From positions 1,310,001 to 1,374,000 of the forward strand of contig NZ_AQUO01000001.1 in NCBI RefSeq assembly GCF_000371965.1: DNA of 64,000 nt, read 5' to 3'. Of this stretch, positions 10,549 through 19,557 are shown piece by piece. The position numbers and the translations under genes were made by a program. Position 1 is the stretch's first letter; each line of letters opens with the position of its first letter. Source of the DNA: Paracoccus sp. N5 (GTDB lineage: Bacteria > Pseudomonadota > Alphaproteobacteria > Rhodobacterales > Rhodobacteraceae). The notes beneath the pieces are model-generated. The model was not told the origin of the DNA. It saw only the letters and a program-made list of their open reading frames with translations, and searched no databases.

Positions 10549-11625
10549 TTAATGCGGGAACGGCCAGAGCCGCAGCTTCTCCTTCGTCAGCCGCCACAGG
10601 CGCGCGAGGCCATGCGGCTCGACGATCAGGAAGAAGACGATCAGCGCGCCGACGATCATCAGTTCGATATGGGCGGCCAGGTCGGTGGGCCAGCCGAGTT
10701 GCGCCACCAGCACGTTCTTCAGGAACACCGGCAGCAGCACCAGGAAGGCGGCGCCGGCGAAGCTGCCGAAGATGCTGCCCAGGCCGCCGATGATGACCAT
10801 GAACAGGATCAGGAAGCTCTTGTTGATGCCGAAGGCCTCGCTGGCCTCGGCCGCGCCCAGATAGACCGAGAACAACAGCGCCCCGGCGATGCCGACGAAG
10901 AAGCTGGAGACAGCGAAGGCCGACAGCTTGGCGGTCAGCGGGTTCACCCCGATGATCTCGGCCGCGATGTCCATGTCGCGGATCGCCATCCACTTGCGGC
11001 CCACACTACCGCGCGTCAGGTTGCGCGCCACCCAGGCCAGCACGACGGCAAAGACCAGGCAGGTCAGGTATTTCGCCGAGGCCGTGGTGGCGGGCCCGGT
11101 GATCGCCCAGCCGAACATGGTGCGCTCGGGCGCGTTGATCTGGCCCGAGGCGGAATGGTTGTAGAACCACGGCACCTTGTTGAAGAGCCAGACCAGGAAG
11201 AACTGCGCCGCCAGCGTCGCCACCGCCAGGTAGAAGCCCTTGATCCGCAGGCTGGGCAGGCCGAAGAGCACGCCCACCACCGCGGTAACGGCGCCCGCGA
11301 CCACGATCAGGATCACGATCGGCACGCCCGGGAAGGCGGTCATCAGCTTGTAGACCGCATAGGCCCCCACGGCCATGAAGCCGCCCGTGCCCAGGCTGAC
11401 CTGCCCGGCATAGCCGGTCAGGATGTTCAGGCCGATGGCCGCGATGGCATAGATCAGGAAGGGCACCAGCACCGCATTGGCCCAGTAGCTGTCGATGACC
11501 AGGGGCACGACCAGGAAGGCCACCGCCAGGATCGCGTAATAGCCCCAGCGATCCAGCCGGATCGGAAAGGTCTGGCCATCGTCGCGATAGCTCGTCTTGA
11601 AGTCGCCCGCCTCACGATAGAACAT
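10549..11625 (-). CDS. livM: LIV-type ABC permease (LivM)
   Basis: About 358 residues with eight or more hydrophobic helices. The LivM hallmarks LNILTGYAGQVSLGTGGFMAVGAY and GLPSLRIKGFYLAVATLA are present. The start MFYREAGDF at 11625 is preferred because the longer frame runs into the repeat element upstream. It pairs with LivH to form the membrane channel. The gap to livH holds a large inverted repeat. Confidence 0.93.
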   Translation of the reverse strand: MFYREAGDFKTSYRDDGQTFPIRLDRWGYYAILAVAFLVVPLVIDSYWANAVLVPFLIYAIAAIGLNILTGYAGQVSLGTGGFMAVGAYAVYKLMTAFPGVPIVILIVVAGAVTAVVGVLFGLPSLRIKGFYLAVATLAAQFFLVWLFNKVPWFYNHSASGQINAPERTMFGWAITGPATTASAKYLTCLVFAVVLAWVARNLTRGSVGRKWMAIRDMDIAAEIIGVNPLTAKLSAFAVSSFFVGIAGALLFSVYLGAAEASEAFGINKSFLILFMVIIGGLGSIFGSFAGAAFLVLLPVFLKNVLVAQLGWPTDLAAHIELMIVGALIVFFLIVEPHGLARLWRLTKEKLRLWPFPH

Positions 11626-11649
11626 CTGCCCCTCCCGGCTTCGCTGCTG

Positions 11650-11756
11650 GCTGGTGGGGGCTTCGCGCCCCCACACCCCCGCGGGATATTTTCACAAGAA
11701 AGAAGGCCGAAGCCGCGCCCGGCTTCTTTCTTGTCCAAATATCCCCGCCGGAGGCA
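11650..11756. repeat. Two head-to-head copies of the palindromic repeat between livH and livM
   Basis: Copy B1 (about 11653-11709) has the hairpin GTGGGGGC/GCCCCCAC followed by ACCCCCGCGGGATATTTTCACAAGAAAGAAGG. Copy B2 (11718-11745) is its inverted partner and carries a 28-base core that matches 27852-27879 at 27 of 28 positions. Together they make a long imperfect palindrome inside an operon, so the mRNA would fold strongly between livH and livM. Confidence 0.75.
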
Positions 11757-11774
11757 TAGAATCTTTTCATCATT

Positions 11775-12755
11775 TCAGACCCGCTCGATGATGCGCTCGC
11801 CGAACAGGCCCTGCGGCCGGAAGACGAGGAAGAGCAGCGCCAGCACATAGGCGAACCAGTTCTCGGTCGCGCCGCCGACCATCGGGCCGACGAAATATTC
11901 GAACAGCTTCTCGCCCATGCCGATGATGAGGCCGCCGACGATGGCGCCGGGGATCGAGGTGAAGCCGCCGAGCATCAGCACCGGCAGCGCCTTCAGCGCG
12001 ATCAGCGACAGGCTGAACTGCACGCCGGACTTGGTGCCCCACATGATGCCCGCGACCAGCGCCACGAAGCCGGCGATGGACCAGACCATGATCCAGATGA
12101 ATTGCAGGCTGATGCCCACCGACAGCGCCGCCTGGTGGTCGTCAGCCACGGCTCGCATCGCCCGGCCCTGCTTGGTATATTGCGAGAAGCCGACCAGCGC
12201 CGCGACCAGAAGCGCCGCGATGACCGCGGCCCAGATGTCCAGCCGGTCGATGAAGAAACCGTAGCCCAGCCAGTCGTTGGTCAGCGCCTCGGCGGTTTCC
12301 GAGATGCCCTGCGGCAGGCCCACGTCCAGCGTCTTGACGTCGGCGCCCCACATCACGTCGCCCAGGCCTTCCAGGAACCACGCGAGGCCGATGGTGGCCA
12401 TGAACAGGATGATCGGCTCCTGCCCGACCAGATGCTTCAGCACCAGCTTCTCGATGGCGATGGCGAGGCCGACCATGACCAGCGCCGTCAGCGCGATGCC
12501 CAGCAGCGCCGGCACGGTCCAGCCGAAGCTGGAGACATGCGTTCCGAAAGCCGCGTTGATCAGATGGGCGAAGGGCACCCGGCCCTCCATGATGCCCACG
12601 AGCGTCATGGCCGCGAAGAGCGCCATCACCCCCTGGGCATAGTTGAAGACGCCCGAGGCCTTGTAGATCAGCACGAAGCCCAGCGCGACCAGCGAATACA
12701 TCACCCCGGCCATCAGCCCGTTGACCAGCACCTCGCTTGCGTAAAGGAATTCCAT
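11775..12755 (-). CDS. livH: LIV-type ABC permease (LivH)
   Basis: 326 residues, eight or so membrane helices. The N-terminus is MEFLYASEVLVNGLMAGVMY, with the LivH-typical ALGFVLIYKASGVFNYAQG segment and the late LGGFTSIPGAIVGGLIIG loop. It forms the importer pore with LivM. It starts 10 bases from the livG stop, so it is operonic with livG and the ligase upstream. Confidence 0.93.
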   Translation of the reverse strand: MEFLYASEVLVNGLMAGVMYSLVALGFVLIYKASGVFNYAQGVMALFAAMTLVGIMEGRVPFAHLINAAFGTHVSSFGWTVPALLGIALTALVMVGLAIAIEKLVLKHLVGQEPIILFMATIGLAWFLEGLGDVMWGADVKTLDVGLPQGISETAEALTNDWLGYGFFIDRLDIWAAVIAALLVAALVGFSQYTKQGRAMRAVADDHQAALSVGISLQFIWIMVWSIAGFVALVAGIMWGTKSGVQFSLSLIALKALPVLMLGGFTSIPGAIVGGLIIGMGEKLFEYFVGPMVGGATENWFAYVLALLFLVFRPQGLFGERIIERV

Positions 12756-12764
12756 CCGCGCCCC

Positions 12765-13571
12765 CTATGCGTGTTCCACGCCCAGATAGGCGCTGATGAC
12801 TTCGGGATTGTTGCGCACCTCGTCCGGGGTGCCGTCGCCGATCTTCTTGCCGTAATCCATCACCACCACCCGGTCCGACAGATCCATGACCACGCCCATG
12901 TCGTGCTCGATCAGCGCGATGGTGGTGCCGAATTCGTCGTTCACGTCCAGGATGAAGCGGCACATATCCTCTTTCTCCTCGACGTTCATGCCGGCCATCG
13001 GCTCGTCCAGCAGCAGGATGCGCGGCTCGGCCGCCAGCGCCCGGGCCAGTTCGACGCGCTTCTTCAGCCCGTAGGGCAGCCGCCCGACCGGGGTCTTGCG
13101 GATGTTCTGGATTTCCAGGAAGTCGATGATCTTCTCGACCTGCGCGCGGTTCTCGACCTCCTCGCGCTCGGCGCGGCCCCACCACAGCGCCTGGCTCCAG
13201 ATCGGCGCGTTCATCTTGTTCAGCCGGCCGGTCATGATGTTGTCCAGCACCGACATGCCGTCGAACAGCGCGATGTTCTGGAAGGTGCGGGCCAGCCCCA
13301 GCCGCGCCACCTCATAGGGTTTCATCGCCGGGCGGCGCTTGCCCTCGAACCAGATCTCGCCCTCCTGCGGCACGTAGAAGCCCGAGATCACGTTCAGCAT
13401 CGAGGACTTTCCGGCACCGTTCGGGCCGATGATGGCGCGGATCTCGCCCTCGCGGATGTCGAAGCTGATGTCCTTGATCGCGGTCACGCCGCCGAAGCGC
13501 AGGGTGATGTTCTTCAAGTCCATCAGCACCGGGCCGATGCGGCGGGCGTCGGGGGTCGGGTCATGGGTCAT
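12765..13571 (-). CDS. livG: LIV-type ABC transporter ATPase (LivG)
   Basis: 268 residues. Walker A is GPNGAGKSS, the Q-loop region is ARTFQNIALFDG, the signature region is LPYGLKKRVELARAL (a Y-G variant rather than the canonical SGG), and Walker B is ILLLDEPMAGMN. EHDMGVVM holds the switch histidine. The insert between Q-loop and signature is long, as is usual for LivG. Its ATG overlaps the stop of the upstream acyl-CoA ligase by four bases. Confidence 0.94.
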   Translation of the reverse strand: MTHDPTPDARRIGPVLMDLKNITLRFGGVTAIKDISFDIREGEIRAIIGPNGAGKSSMLNVISGFYVPQEGEIWFEGKRRPAMKPYEVARLGLARTFQNIALFDGMSVLDNIMTGRLNKMNAPIWSQALWWGRAEREEVENRAQVEKIIDFLEIQNIRKTPVGRLPYGLKKRVELARALAAEPRILLLDEPMAGMNVEEKEDMCRFILDVNDEFGTTIALIEHDMGVVMDLSDRVVVMDYGKKIGDGTPDEVRNNPEVISAYLGVEHA

Positions 13572-15541
13572 TCTGCGGCCACCCTTTGCGGCTCGGCGGT
13601 GGGAAAGGTGCGGGCGTCCTCGATCCGCAGCGTGGCGCGGATCTCGCCCTTGCGGCCGTCCTCGTAGGTCACCTCGGTGCGGGTGCTGACCGTATCGCTT
13701 CCGTCGTAGAGCGCGGCGATCAGGTCGGCGTATTTCTCGGCGATGATGTTGCGGCGGACCTTGCGGGTGCGGGTCATCTCGCCGTCGTCGGGATCCAGCT
13801 CCTTGTGCAGCACCAGGAAGCGGTGGATCTGGCAGCCCGAGAGCATCGGGTCTGCGGCGACGGATTCGTTCACCGCCTCGACATGCTCGCGAATGGCGGC
13901 ATAGACCTGCGGATGGCCGGCCAGCTCCTGATAGCTGGCATAGGCGATGTTGTTGCGCTCGGCCCAGTTGCCGACCGCCGTCAGGTCGATGTTGATGAAG
14001 GCGGTGCACATGCCGCGCCCGGCGCCAAAGACCACGGCCTCCAGGATGTTGGGATAGAACTTCAGCTTGTTCTCGACATATTTCGGCGCGAACATCCGGC
14101 CGTCGGCCATGCGGCCCACGTCCTTGGCGCGGTCGATGATGCGCAGGTGGCCCGAGCCTTCCTCGAAGAAACCGGCGTCGCCGGTCGCCACCCAGCCCTC
14201 GGCATCCTTGGTCGAGGCGGTGCTTTCCGCGTTGTTGTAATATTCCACGAAGGTGCCGGGCGAGCGATAGAACACCTCGCCGCTCTCGGCGATCTTCAGC
14301 TCCACCCCCGGCGAGGGCACGCCCACCGTGTCGGAGCGCACCTGCCCGTCCGGCTGCTGGGTGATGAAGACCGAGGCCTCGGTCTGGCCGTAGAGCTGTT
14401 TCAGATTGATGCCGAGGCTGCGGTAGAAATCGAAGATCTCGGGGCCGATCGCCTCGCCCGCGGTATAGCCCACGCGGATGCGGGAATAGCCCAGCGTGTT
14501 CTTCAGGGGGCCATAGACCAGCAGGTCGCCCAGGGCGTAGCGCAGCCGGTCCAGCAGCCCGACCCGCTTGCCGTCCAGCAGGTCCGGGCCGATGCGGCGG
14601 GCCAGGTTCATGGCATGGTGGAACAGCCCGCGCTTGATGCGCCCGGCGTCCTCCATGCGGATCATCACCGAGGTCAGCTGGCCCTCGAAGACGCGGGGCG
14701 GGGCAAAGAAATAGGTCGGGCCGATCTCGCGCAGGTCGGTCATCATGGTCTGCGCGCTTTCGGGGCAGTTCACCGTGAAGCCGGCCCAATAGGCCTGGCC
14801 GACCGAGAAGATGAAATCGCCGACCCAGGCCATCGGCAGATAGGCCAGCACCTCCTCGGCCTCGGTCAGGTGGTCGAAGGCGCAGGTGTTCCTGGCCGTC
14901 TCGATGATGTTGCGGTTCGACAGCACCACACCCTTGGGCTTGCCGGTGGTGCCCGAGGTATACAACATCACGCAGGTGTCGTCGTAGCCGAGGGCCGCGA
15001 TGCGGCGGTCCAGTTCCTCTTCGTGGCGCTGATGCGCGGCGCGACCTTCGGTCTGCACATCGGCCAGCGCGTTCATCGCGGTGTGGTCGTATTTCCGCAT
15101 GCCGCGCTTGTCGGTATAGACGATCTGCTCGATCTTCGGGGCGCGGTCGCCGACCTCCAGCACCTTGTCCACCTGCTCCTGATCGCCGCAGACCACGAAA
15201 CGCGCGCCGCAATGGCCCAGCACATAGGCCATCTCGTCGGCCACGGCGTCCTGATACAGGGGCACCGGCACCGCGCCGCACATCTGCGCCGCGACCATGG
15301 ACCAGTAATGCGCCGGGCGGTTGCGGCCGACGATGGCGACATGGTCGCCGGGCGCCAGGCCCATGTGCAGGAAGCCCAGCGCCAGCGCGCGGATTTCCTC
15401 GGCCGCCTGCGCCCAGGTCCAGCTTTGCCAGATGCCGAATTCCTTTTCGCGATAGGCCGGCCGGTTGCCCCAGGTCGCGGCATTGCGCGCCAGCAGCGCG
15501 GGAATCGACGGCGGTCCGCTGCGGTCCGGCTGGTTCTGCAT
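13568..15541 (-). CDS. Long-chain-type acyl-CoA ligase (AMP-binding)
   Basis: 657 residues of the long-chain acyl-CoA synthetase class. The ATP loop YTSGTTGKPKG is intact; YGQTEAS, GWVATGDAGF, and IDRAKDVGRMADGRMFAPKYVE follow in the right order, and a catalytic Lys region lies near TRTRKVRR. It converts a carboxylic acid plus CoA and ATP to acyl-CoA. It is the first gene of the minus-strand operon and is coupled to livG, implying that the imported compound is an acid activated on entry. The 120-base gap to the divergent kinase gene presumably holds the promoters. Confidence 0.9.
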   Translation of the reverse strand: MQNQPDRSGPPSIPALLARNAATWGNRPAYREKEFGIWQSWTWAQAAEEIRALALGFLHMGLAPGDHVAIVGRNRPAHYWSMVAAQMCGAVPVPLYQDAVADEMAYVLGHCGARFVVCGDQEQVDKVLEVGDRAPKIEQIVYTDKRGMRKYDHTAMNALADVQTEGRAAHQRHEEELDRRIAALGYDDTCVMLYTSGTTGKPKGVVLSNRNIIETARNTCAFDHLTEAEEVLAYLPMAWVGDFIFSVGQAYWAGFTVNCPESAQTMMTDLREIGPTYFFAPPRVFEGQLTSVMIRMEDAGRIKRGLFHHAMNLARRIGPDLLDGKRVGLLDRLRYALGDLLVYGPLKNTLGYSRIRVGYTAGEAIGPEIFDFYRSLGINLKQLYGQTEASVFITQQPDGQVRSDTVGVPSPGVELKIAESGEVFYRSPGTFVEYYNNAESTASTKDAEGWVATGDAGFFEEGSGHLRIIDRAKDVGRMADGRMFAPKYVENKLKFYPNILEAVVFGAGRGMCTAFINIDLTAVGNWAERNNIAYASYQELAGHPQVYAAIREHVEAVNESVAADPMLSGCQIHRFLVLHKELDPDDGEMTRTRKVRRNIIAEKYADLIAALYDGSDTVSTRTEVTYEDGRKGEIRATLRIEDARTFPTAEPQRVAAE

Positions 15542-15660
15542 AGATCCTCCCCTTGCCGTCCGGGCTCCTCTTCCCCTCTGGCAATCGCAGCTTACTGCGG
15601 CAATCCTTGCGTCAGTTTTGCCCGAATCCTACGAATTGTTACAACTGCAAGGCAACAGCC

Positions 15661-17529
15661 ATGGCGACCACCACCCCGGACCGACATGCCGCGCTGACCC
15701 GCTCGGGGCTGAACCTGATCCAGCAGGCGATCTCGATCTTCGACGCCGACCTGCGGCTGGCGGTCAGCAACCGGCCCTATCAGGCGATGTTCGGCCTGCC
15801 GGACGAACTGACCCGGCCCGGCACCACCTTCGAGGATACGATCCGCTATCTGGTGCATCGCGGCGAATACGGGCCGCAGGAGGATACCGAGGCCGCGATT
15901 CGCGAGCGCGTGGACCAGGCCCGCACCTTCCAGCCGCATTACATGGAAAGAAAGCGCGCCGACGGCCGCTGGATCTCGGTCGAGGGGGCGCCGCTGTCGC
16001 AGGGCGGCTGGATCGCGGTCTATACCGACATCACCCAGATCAAGCGGCAGGAGGAACTGCTGCGCGCCCGCTCCGAGGAGCTGTCCGAACTGGTGCTGGA
16101 CCATGCCGAGCGGCTGTCGGCCGCGAACCGGGCGCTGGCCGCGACCAATGCCGCGCTGGAGGAGGCCAAGCGCATCCTGACCGAATCCGAGGCCCGCACC
16201 CGCCATGTTACCGCCATGGTCCCGGCCCATATCGCGCATATGGACCGCGATTATCGCTATACCTTTTCCAACAACCAGATCGCGGCGGTGTTTCCCGGTG
16301 CCGACCGCGGCATCATCGGCCGCGCGGGCGAAGAGGTGCTGGGCCGCGAGACCTTCGACCGCATCCGCCCGCATATGGACCGCGCCGTCGCCGGCCAGCC
16401 GCAGGTGTTCGAGATCACGCACCCACCCTCGGGGCGCCGCATCCGCATCGCCCTGACCCCGGACCCCAACGGGCGCGGCGCCTATGTGCTTTCCACCGAC
16501 GTGACCGCCGAGGTGCAATCGCGCGAGGCGCTGACCCATGCCGCCAAGCGCGCGCTGGCGGCGCAGATGACCTCCGGGCTGGCGCATGACTTCGGCAACC
16601 TTCTGACCATCATCCTTGGCCTGCAAACCCGGCTGGCGCGCGCCGGCCTGCCGCCGGAACAGGCCGAGGACGTGCAGGCGACCCTCGCCGCCGCCCGGCG
16701 CGGGGCGACGCTGCTGGACGGCATCGCCGCGCTGACCGGCAAGCGCGAACAGCACCCGCAGCCGGTTGACCTCGACGCGCTCTTCGAGCATCTGGCCGCC
16801 ATGGCCCGGCCGACGCTGGGCGCCGCCGTGACGCTGGAACACGCCACGACCAACCTGCCGGCGCGGCTGATGCTGGACCCCGGCGCGCTGCAGGACGCGC
16901 TGCTGAACCTGATCCTGAACGCCCGCGACGCCATGCAGGGCAAGGGCCGCATCGGCTTGCAGGCCCGCACGGCCGGGCGCTGGCTGGAAATCACCGTCAC
17001 CGACAGCGGCCCCGGCTTTTCGGACGAGGCCCTGGCCCGCGCCACGCAGCCTTTCTTCACCACCAAGGGCAGCAAGGGCAGCGGGCTGGGCCTGTCGATG
17101 GTCTATGACCAGGTCAAGCTGGCCGGCGGCACGCTGCGGCTGGCGAACCTCGCCCAGGGCGCGCAGGTCGCGATCCGCCTGCCCCTGCGCGCCGCCCGCC
17201 CGCATCTGGTCCTGCTGGTCGAGGATGACGACGCCATCCGCAGCCATATCCGCCAGATGCTGACCGCCCAGGGCCATTCGGTGATCGAGGCCGGCTCGCT
17301 CAGTGAGGCGCGCGGCCTGACCGACCTGTCCGGCCTGACGCTGATCCTGTCCGACCTGCAACTGGGCGACGGTTCGGGCGCCGATCTGCGGGGCCGCGGC
17401 CTGCCGCTGGTGCTGATGACGGCGCTGCCGCCGGGCGATGCGGGCAGATCGGGGCTTGACGGCACGGTGCTGACCAAGCCCTTTGGCGACACCGAACTGG
17501 CCCTGGCCCTGGCAGAAACCGATGACTGA
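15661..17529 (+). CDS. PAS-domain hybrid histidine kinase
   Basis: 622 residues, no membrane segment, so a cytoplasmic sensor. Order: PAS-like domain (about 10-130), coiled coil (about 135-180), second PAS-like domain (about 185-290), HisKA domain with the phospho-accepting His in HDFGNLL (about 308), HATPase domain (N-box NLILNARDAM, G1 DSGPGF, G2 GSGLGLSM), and a C-terminal receiver with acidic DDD and the SDLQL aspartate. It is divergent from the ligase/ABC operon and overlaps its response regulator by eight bases, so it probably senses that operon's substrate or product. Confidence 0.92.
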   Translation: MATTTPDRHAALTRSGLNLIQQAISIFDADLRLAVSNRPYQAMFGLPDELTRPGTTFEDTIRYLVHRGEYGPQEDTEAAIRERVDQARTFQPHYMERKRADGRWISVEGAPLSQGGWIAVYTDITQIKRQEELLRARSEELSELVLDHAERLSAANRALAATNAALEEAKRILTESEARTRHVTAMVPAHIAHMDRDYRYTFSNNQIAAVFPGADRGIIGRAGEEVLGRETFDRIRPHMDRAVAGQPQVFEITHPPSGRRIRIALTPDPNGRGAYVLSTDVTAEVQSREALTHAAKRALAAQMTSGLAHDFGNLLTIILGLQTRLARAGLPPEQAEDVQATLAAARRGATLLDGIAALTGKREQHPQPVDLDALFEHLAAMARPTLGAAVTLEHATTNLPARLMLDPGALQDALLNLILNARDAMQGKGRIGLQARTAGRWLEITVTDSGPGFSDEALARATQPFFTTKGSKGSGLGLSMVYDQVKLAGGTLRLANLAQGAQVAIRLPLRAARPHLVLLVEDDDAIRSHIRQMLTAQGHSVIEAGSLSEARGLTDLSGLTLILSDLQLGDGSGADLRGRGLPLVLMTALPPGDAGRSGLDGTVLTKPFGDTELALALAETDD

Positions 17530-18223
17530 CGCGCCCCTGATCGCCATCCTCGACGACGAGCCCGAGATCCGCCGCCTGCTGTCCGCGGCGCTGGAGGAGG
17601 CGGGCTTCCGCACCCTGGGCTTCGGCCGCGCCACCGAATTCGAGGCGGCGCTGCGCCGCATCCAGCCCGATGCCTGCCTGATCGACCTGGGCCTGCCCGA
17701 CCGCGACGGGCTGGCGCTGGTGCACCGGCTGGCCAGCCAATCCGGCGCGGCGATCATCATCATCTCGGGCCGGGCGCAGGTGCAGGATCGGGTGACCGGC
17801 CTCGAACTGGGCGCCGACGACTATATCATCAAGCCCTTCGAGCCGGCCGAGGTGGTGGCCCGCATCCGCGCCCGGCTGCGCAAGCCGCAGCGCGACGCCG
17901 GCCCCGGCCGCCAGCAGATCCGCTTTGCCGGCTGGTCCGCGGATTTCGACCGCTACACGCTGACCTCGCCCGAGGGGGCCGAGACGCCGATCTCCCACGC
18001 CGAGGCCGAGGTCTTGCGGCTGTTTCTCGACAACCCGCGCCGGCTGATCTCGCGCGCGCAGATGCTGGAGACGCTGGGCGGCACGGCGGGGGAAAGTTTC
18101 GACCGGGCGATGGACGTGCGCATCTCGCGCCTGCGCACCAAGCTGGGCGAGGATCCCAAGAACCCGCGCCTGATCAAGACGATCTATGGCGCCGGCTATA
18201 TCTTTCTGGCCGAACTGGGCTAG
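17522..18223 (+). CDS. OmpR/PhoB-family response regulator
   Basis: 233 residues. The receiver domain has acidic DDE near residue 11, a phospho-accepting Asp in LIDLGLPDRDG, a Ser in IISGR, and a Lys in IIKPFEP. A winged-helix DNA-binding domain ends in RTKLGEDPKNPRLIKTIYGAGY, the PhoB-type recognition region. The ATG at 17522 overlaps the kinase stop, so the pair is translationally coupled. The likely target is the divergent ligase/ABC operon. Confidence 0.93.
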   Translation: MTDAPLIAILDDEPEIRRLLSAALEEAGFRTLGFGRATEFEAALRRIQPDACLIDLGLPDRDGLALVHRLASQSGAAIIIISGRAQVQDRVTGLELGADDYIIKPFEPAEVVARIRARLRKPQRDAGPGRQQIRFAGWSADFDRYTLTSPEGAETPISHAEAEVLRLFLDNPRRLISRAQMLETLGGTAGESFDRAMDVRISRLRTKLGEDPKNPRLIKTIYGAGYIFLAELG

Positions 18224-18250
18224 ATTGCCCCCATCGTCGCGGAGATTGCC

Positions 18251-18685
18251 ATGCCCACCGTCTATGTCCTGAACGGCCCGAACCTGAACCTGCTGGGCCA
18301 GCGCCAGCCCGAGATCTATGGCAGCACCACGCTGGCCGACGTGGAGCGCGACTGCAAGGCGCTGGGGGCCGAGCTGGGGCTGGAGATCGACTTCTTCCAG
18401 TCGAACCACGAAGGCGCGATCATCGACAAGATTCACGAGGCGCGGCTGCGGGCCCAGGCCATCGTCATCAACCCGGCCGCCTTCACCCATACCTCGGTCG
18501 CGATCCTCGACGCGCTTAACACCTTCGACGGGCCGGTGCTCGAGGTGCATATCTCGAACGTGCACAAGCGCGAGAGCTTCCGCCACCATTCCTATGTCAG
18601 CCTGCGCGCCGAGGGCGTGATCGCCGGCTTCGGCGTCAACGGCTATCTGCTGGCATTGCAGCAGGCGGCGAAGATGGTCGGCTAG
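18251..18685 (+). CDS. aroQ: Type II 3-dehydroquinate dehydratase
   Basis: Third step of the shikimate pathway: 3-dehydroquinate to 3-dehydroshikimate. At 144 residues it has the exact family length. It shows the N-terminal NGPNLNLLG motif, catalytic Tyr23 in EIYG, the substrate-binding NPAAFTH segment, and His100 in EVHISN. The last 50 bases overlap, tail to tail, the glycosyltransferase gene on the other strand. Confidence 0.97.
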   Translation: MPTVYVLNGPNLNLLGQRQPEIYGSTTLADVERDCKALGAELGLEIDFFQSNHEGAIIDKIHEARLRAQAIVINPAAFTHTSVAILDALNTFDGPVLEVHISNVHKRESFRHHSYVSLRAEGVIAGFGVNGYLLALQQAAKMVG

Positions 18686-19475
18686 GCCCGGCCGGCCAGA
18701 TGCCCAGGTTCTGCCGGAACCATTCGTAGCAGGCGCCATTGGCCTCGCCCCGGCCCTTGCCCTGCAAGGCAAAGTCCAGAAGCGCATGGCAGCGCGCGAC
18801 CCGGCACTCGCCCGGCACCCGGCCCTCGGCATTCAGCCAGATCGGCACGCCGTTCAGCGCCAGGTTGCCCGAGAGCCAGGGGTCATCCACCGTCCACAGC
18901 AGTTCGGGGATGTCGAAGGCGCTGTCGGGCATGAATTCGGGCCGCAGCATGGCGCCGCCATAACCCTTGAGCACATCGACGTAGCCCGAGCGCAGCCAGG
19001 CATGCGGCTTGACCAGCCCCAGCGAGGCCGCACGCAGCAGGCGATAGCGCCAGTCCTTGCGCCGCAGCACCGCGCGCGGCTCGGGCCCGCCGTCATGGCC
19101 GGGCACGAATCCGCCGGCCTCGGCGATGACGCAATCCGGCTGCGCGCGCCGCGCCGCCAGAAAGCGGCTGGTCCACAGCGGATCATAAAGCCGGTCGTCG
19201 TCGCAGAGCAGCAATTCGCAATCCTGCCCGCGAAAATCCCGCACCGCCGGCAGGATCTTGGTCGCCGGGCCCAGGTCGTCCTCGACCGTGACGATGCGCA
19301 CGCCCTCGGGCACCGCCGGCAGGCTGCCGTCCCAGTCGGGAAAGCGGCGATAGCGGCGCGGCAGGTAAAGCCGCACCTCGTCGGGGCGAACCTTCTGTTT
19401 CAGCAGCGATTTCAGGGTGGGTCCCAGCCCGGCAAAGCGCGGCGGGATCGAGGACAGGGTCACGACAAGAGGCAA
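18636..19475 (-). CDS. Glycosyltransferase-like protein (GT-A type)
   Basis: 279 residues. It opens VVTLSSIPPRF with a following SLLKQ helix, has the acidic DDD motif in LLLCDDDRLYDP expected for metal and nucleotide-sugar binding, and a later WTVDDPWLSG acidic segment. The family is annotated as glycosyltransferase, but no acceptor is known. The start is a TTG at 19475; GTG at 19463 is an alternative giving MTLSSIPP. Its 3' end overlaps aroQ by 50 bases. Confidence 0.7.
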   Translation of the reverse strand: MPLVVTLSSIPPRFAGLGPTLKSLLKQKVRPDEVRLYLPRRYRRFPDWDGSLPAVPEGVRIVTVEDDLGPATKILPAVRDFRGQDCELLLCDDDRLYDPLWTSRFLAARRAQPDCVIAEAGGFVPGHDGGPEPRAVLRRKDWRYRLLRAASLGLVKPHAWLRSGYVDVLKGYGGAMLRPEFMPDSAFDIPELLWTVDDPWLSGNLALNGVPIWLNAEGRVPGECRVARCHALLDFALQGKGRGEANGACYEWFRQNLGIWPAGPSRPSSPPAAMPADSR

Positions 19476-19557
19476 GCTGGCATCCTAGGTCAGTTCGGGC
19501 GTGCCCTCCTAACGCGCTCCAGCTTACAATTGGCTGACGGCCGCCGTCACGATCGCG

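Noticed and set aside
11650..11756. CRISPR repeats
   Set aside because: Only two inverted copies without regular spacers; fits a palindromic interspersed element.
9124..11850. 908-codon open frame on the plus strand across livF, the binding protein and livM
   Set aside because: Rich in Asp/Gly/His/Arg with no recognisable family; runs through three real genes and a repeat, so a GC shadow.
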